From positions 1 to 55,925 of the forward strand of contig CAJCIC010000076.1 in assembly GCA_903970185.1 (NCBI GenBank): a stretch of 55,925 nt of DNA, read 5' to 3'. Both the position numbers and the translations under genes were made by a program. Numbering within the stretch: position 1 is the first letter of the stretch; each line of letters begins with the position of its first letter. Shown here in pieces: positions 53,717-55,925 of this stretch. Source of the stretch: Gammaproteobacteria bacterium. GTDB taxonomy: Bacteria > Pseudomonadota > Gammaproteobacteria > Burkholderiales > Burkholderiaceae_D. The notes beneath the pieces were generated by a model. The model did not search any database, had not been told where the DNA came from, and saw only the letters and a list, made by a program, of their open reading frames with translations.

Positions 53717-55240
53717 ATGACCGTAATCAAACAAGCCGATCTTATCGAAAGCGTCGCCGCCGCACTGCAGTTCATCAGTTTTTACCATCCTCGCGATTTC
53801 ATCGAGCAATTATCGCGCGCCTACGAGAAGGAAGAGAGCCCGGCGGCCAAGGACGCCATGGCGCAAATCCTGACCAACAGCCGCATGTGCGCCGAAGGGC
53901 ATCGTCCGATCTGCCAGGACACAGGCATCGTCAACGTTTTCCTGAAAATCGGCATGGATGTCCGCTTTGAGGGCTTCACCGGAACGCTCGCAGACGCGGT
54001 CAACGAAGGCGTCAGACAAGGCTACAACAACCCGGACAACAAGTTGCGCGCGTCCATCGTTGCAGACCCCCAGTTCGAGCGCAAGAACACCGGCGATAAC
54101 ACGCCCGCTGTCATCCACACCGAACTGGTTCTTGGCGACAAACTCGATGTCCAGGTCGCAGCCAAGGGCGGCGGCTCGGAAAACAAGTCGAAATTCGTCA
54201 TGCTCAATCCGTCTGACAGCGTCGTCGACTGGGTCCTCAAAACCTTGCCGACGATGGGTGCGGGCTGGTGCCCGCCTGGCATGCTCGGCATTGGCATTGG
54301 CGGCACTGCCGAGAAGGCGATGCTGATGGCCAAGGAAGCACTGATGGACGACATCGACATGTTCGAACTGAAACAGCGCGGTGCCGCAAACAAGGTCGAG
54401 GCGTTACGCATCGAGCTCTATGACAAGGCCAACGCGCTTGGCATCGGCGCCCAGGGACTGGGTGGCTTGACCACCGTGCTTGACGTCAAGATCAAGATGC
54501 ACCCGACGCATGCGGCAGGCAAGCCGGTCGCCATGATTCCCAATTGTGCCGCGACCCGCCACGCGCATTTCATCATGGACGGATCGGGTGCGGTCTACCT
54601 CGAGCCGCCGCCGCTTTCAAGCTGGCCATCGGTGCAATGGACAGCAGATGCCGAACGCTCGCTAAGCGTCGATCTCGATCATCTGACGCCAGAACAGGTT
54701 GCCTCCTGGAAGCCCGGGCAGACGCTGCTCTTGAACGGGCGCCTTCTCACCGGCCGCGACGCAGCGCATAAGCGTATCCAGGACATGCTCGAGCGCGGTG
54801 AGCCGCTACCGGTCGATTTCACCAATCGGGTCATCTATTACGTCGGACCGGTCGATCCGGTGCGAGACGAAGCGGTCGGACCTGCCGGCCCGACAACCGC
54901 CACCCGCATGGACAAGTTCACCGAAATGATGCTCGCAAAGACCGGCCTGATTTCGATGATCGGCAAAGCCGAACGCGGCCCGGTGGCAATCGAAGCCATC
55001 CGCAAACACAAATCGGCCTATCTGATGGGCGTGGGTGGCGCGGCGTATCTGGTCTCAAAGGCCATCAAGAGCGCGCGCGTTTTGGCCTTTGCCGATCTGG
55101 GCATGGAAGCGATCTACGAATTCGACGTGACCGACATGCCCGTGACGGTTGCCGTCGACAGCAACGGCACATCGGTCCACGAGACCGGTCCTGCCGAATG
55201 GCGCAAGAAAATCGCGGCGATTCCGCTTGTCGCGGCATAG
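53717..55240 (+). CDS. Fumarate hydratase, class I (iron-sulfur)
   Basis: A 507-residue class I fumarase. The N-terminal alpha domain has RPICQDTGIVNVFLKIG with the first cluster Cys, GWCPPGMLGIGIGGTAEKAM with the second, and MIPNCAATRHAHFIMDGSG with the third; the three bind an oxygen-sensitive 4Fe-4S cluster. The C-terminal beta domain has YYVGPVDPVRDEAVGPAGPT and GKAERGPVAIEA. It hydrates fumarate to L-malate in the citric acid cycle. ATG 53717 (MTVIKQADLIESVAAAL) starts the conserved part; 45 codons upstream are open but unconserved. It is convergent with the DUF218 gene, 13 bases apart. Confidence 0.94.
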   Translation: MTVIKQADLIESVAAALQFISFYHPRDFIEQLSRAYEKEESPAAKDAMAQILTNSRMCAEGHRPICQDTGIVNVFLKIGMDVRFEGFTGTLADAVNEGVRQGYNNPDNKLRASIVADPQFERKNTGDNTPAVIHTELVLGDKLDVQVAAKGGGSENKSKFVMLNPSDSVVDWVLKTLPTMGAGWCPPGMLGIGIGGTAEKAMLMAKEALMDDIDMFELKQRGAANKVEALRIELYDKANALGIGAQGLGGLTTVLDVKIKMHPTHAAGKPVAMIPNCAATRHAHFIMDGSGAVYLEPPPLSSWPSVQWTADAERSLSVDLDHLTPEQVASWKPGQTLLLNGRLLTGRDAAHKRIQDMLERGEPLPVDFTNRVIYYVGPVDPVRDEAVGPAGPTTATRMDKFTEMMLAKTGLISMIGKAERGPVAIEAIRKHKSAYLMGVGGAAYLVSKAIKSARVLAFADLGMEAIYEFDVTDMPVTVAVDSNGTSVHETGPAEWRKKIAAIPLVAA

Positions 55241-55253
55241 ACGAAGGTCATCG

Positions 55254-55925
55254 TCACGGCGTATCGCTGATGAAGGCGTGCAGTTTTTCGTAACGTCCTT
55301 CGATGAACTCAATGCCCCTGCGCACGCCAAGGCCCACGCCCTCGTGCAGCACAGCCGCCATGCGCGCGTAGGCATGTGCGTCGGGCAAGAAACTCTGCCA
55401 GCTGATCGACGCATGGGCGGCATAGCCAAGCGGTGCTGCCGCAACCGTGAAGCCCTGCCTGCGAAACAGCTCGAGGGCGCGAGGCATTTGGATCACGTCG
55501 GTGACAAGCACGATGCTCGTGACCTGATCAGCCTGCAATATCGCGTGCGACATGCGCGCATTTTCCTCGGTATCGAAACTCTGGCCCTCCTGCCAGCGCA
55601 CGCTGATGCCGTAGTCCTGCTTGAGCACTTGCGCCATCCAGTAGGCTTCCGGGTGCCGGCCGCCATCGGGCGCACCGCCTGAGACGAGTACCGGAAGGTG
55701 CGACAGTTTTGCAAGCCAGGCGGCGTAGCGGACACGCTCAAGCGTGTTGGACGAGACCGTCTCCCCGCCCCACTCGAGCGCGCCAAGCCTGCGACCTGCG
55801 CCAAGCACGACGATGGCCTGGGCACCCACGGGAATCTCCGTGAGAACCGGGTGTTCGACTTCAAACCACCACTGCGCGTAGTCGGCGACGATCGGCAGCG
55901 AAAGGAGCAGTGCGCAGACCGCCCC
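55254..55925 (-). CDS. DUF218/YdcF-ElyC-type membrane protein, 5' end cut by window
   Basis: About 223 residues are visible; the frame is open to the last base, so the start is outside. The N-terminal part holds the end of a membrane helix (LLLSLPIVADYAQWWF). The DUF218 domain follows: AIVVLGAGRRLG, LERVRYAAWLAKL, PVLVSGGAPDGGRHPEA, DTEENARMSHAIL, VLVTDVIQMPRALELFRRQG and a final AYARMAAVLHEGVG. Relatives such as ElyC and SanA affect cell-wall and envelope integrity. A GTG at 55829 that appears to be a start is internal. A role in peptidoglycan or undecaprenyl-phosphate metabolism is possible. Confidence 0.85.
   Translation of the reverse strand, partial: GAVCALLLSLPIVADYAQWWFEVEHPVLTEIPVGAQAIVVLGAGRRLGALEWGGETVSSNTLERVRYAAWLAKLSHLPVLVSGGAPDGGRHPEAYWMAQVLKQDYGISVRWQEGQSFDTEENARMSHAILQADQVTSIVLVTDVIQMPRALELFRRQGFTVAAAPLGYAAHASISWQSFLPDAHAYARMAAVLHEGVGLGVRRGIEFIEGRYEKLHAFISDTP

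Overview
The window looks like chromosomal DNA of a high-GC betaproteobacterium, most likely Burkholderiales or a close relative. This is inferred from gene content, not from a database search: the parE / lytic transglycosylase / parC gene order, Acs, a class I fumarase, a DUF4254 protein next to family 9 glycosyltransferases, and an MctP-type symporter paired with a DUF3311 protein. Coding density is high. Many neighbouring genes overlap by 4 or 8 bases, and GTG or TTG starts are common. No integrase, transposase, CRISPR array or rRNA was seen. Both ends cut genes.

Left part (1-17,000): a MoxR-type AAA ATPase (5' cut), a GNAT acetyltransferase and a CoxE-type VWA protein form a plus-strand operon, followed by a glycine-zipper protein. 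A long minus-strand run then carries an orphan GspE/PilB-type ATPase, a spermidine-synthase-like protein, htpG behind a good sigma-32-type promoter, the interleaved parE-SLT-parC operon, uup and a GAF/HD-GYP protein. Most of this is housekeeping: folding, chromosome decatenation, cell wall and c-di-GMP.

Middle part (17,000-35,300): tRNA-Arg(CCU), a fasciclin protein, a single-domain response regulator and an EAL phosphodiesterase come first. A translationally coupled DUF4254-GT9-GT9 glycan operon follows. On the opposite strand lie an ANL acyl-CoA synthetase, an LpxO/AspH-like hydroxylase, and a DUF3311-symporter-SDR set. A perfect 17-bp bidirectional terminator separates a hypothetical gene from a tiny lipoprotein gene. 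Next are an Nramp-related transporter with altered metal-site motifs and a complete five-gene peptide/nickel-type ABC importer.

Right part (35,300-55,925): a second glycine-zipper protein, a SulP transporter, tag, a beta-helix lipoprotein and a TonB-dependent receptor, then a 55-residue charged ORF with a strong ribosome-binding site. The most system-like locus is at 43,274-48,456: an FAD amine oxidase, a YtcJ-type amidohydrolase, a CobW/COG0523 GTPase and an LrgA/LrgB pair, nearly all overlapping, with an MFS carrier divergent from it. After an FkbM methyltransferase comes a FitAB toxin-antitoxin pair whose toxin is truncated against tRNA-Ser(GGA). The window ends with divergent acs and fumarase genes and a cut DUF218 protein.

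The best candidate for something undescribed is the oxidase-amidohydrolase-metallochaperone-LrgAB operon. Secondary candidates are the beta-helix lipoprotein/TonB pair with matching Pro/Ala tethers, the 55-residue ORF, and the acetyltransferase inserted in a MoxR/CoxE operon. All functions are read from motifs and context only.
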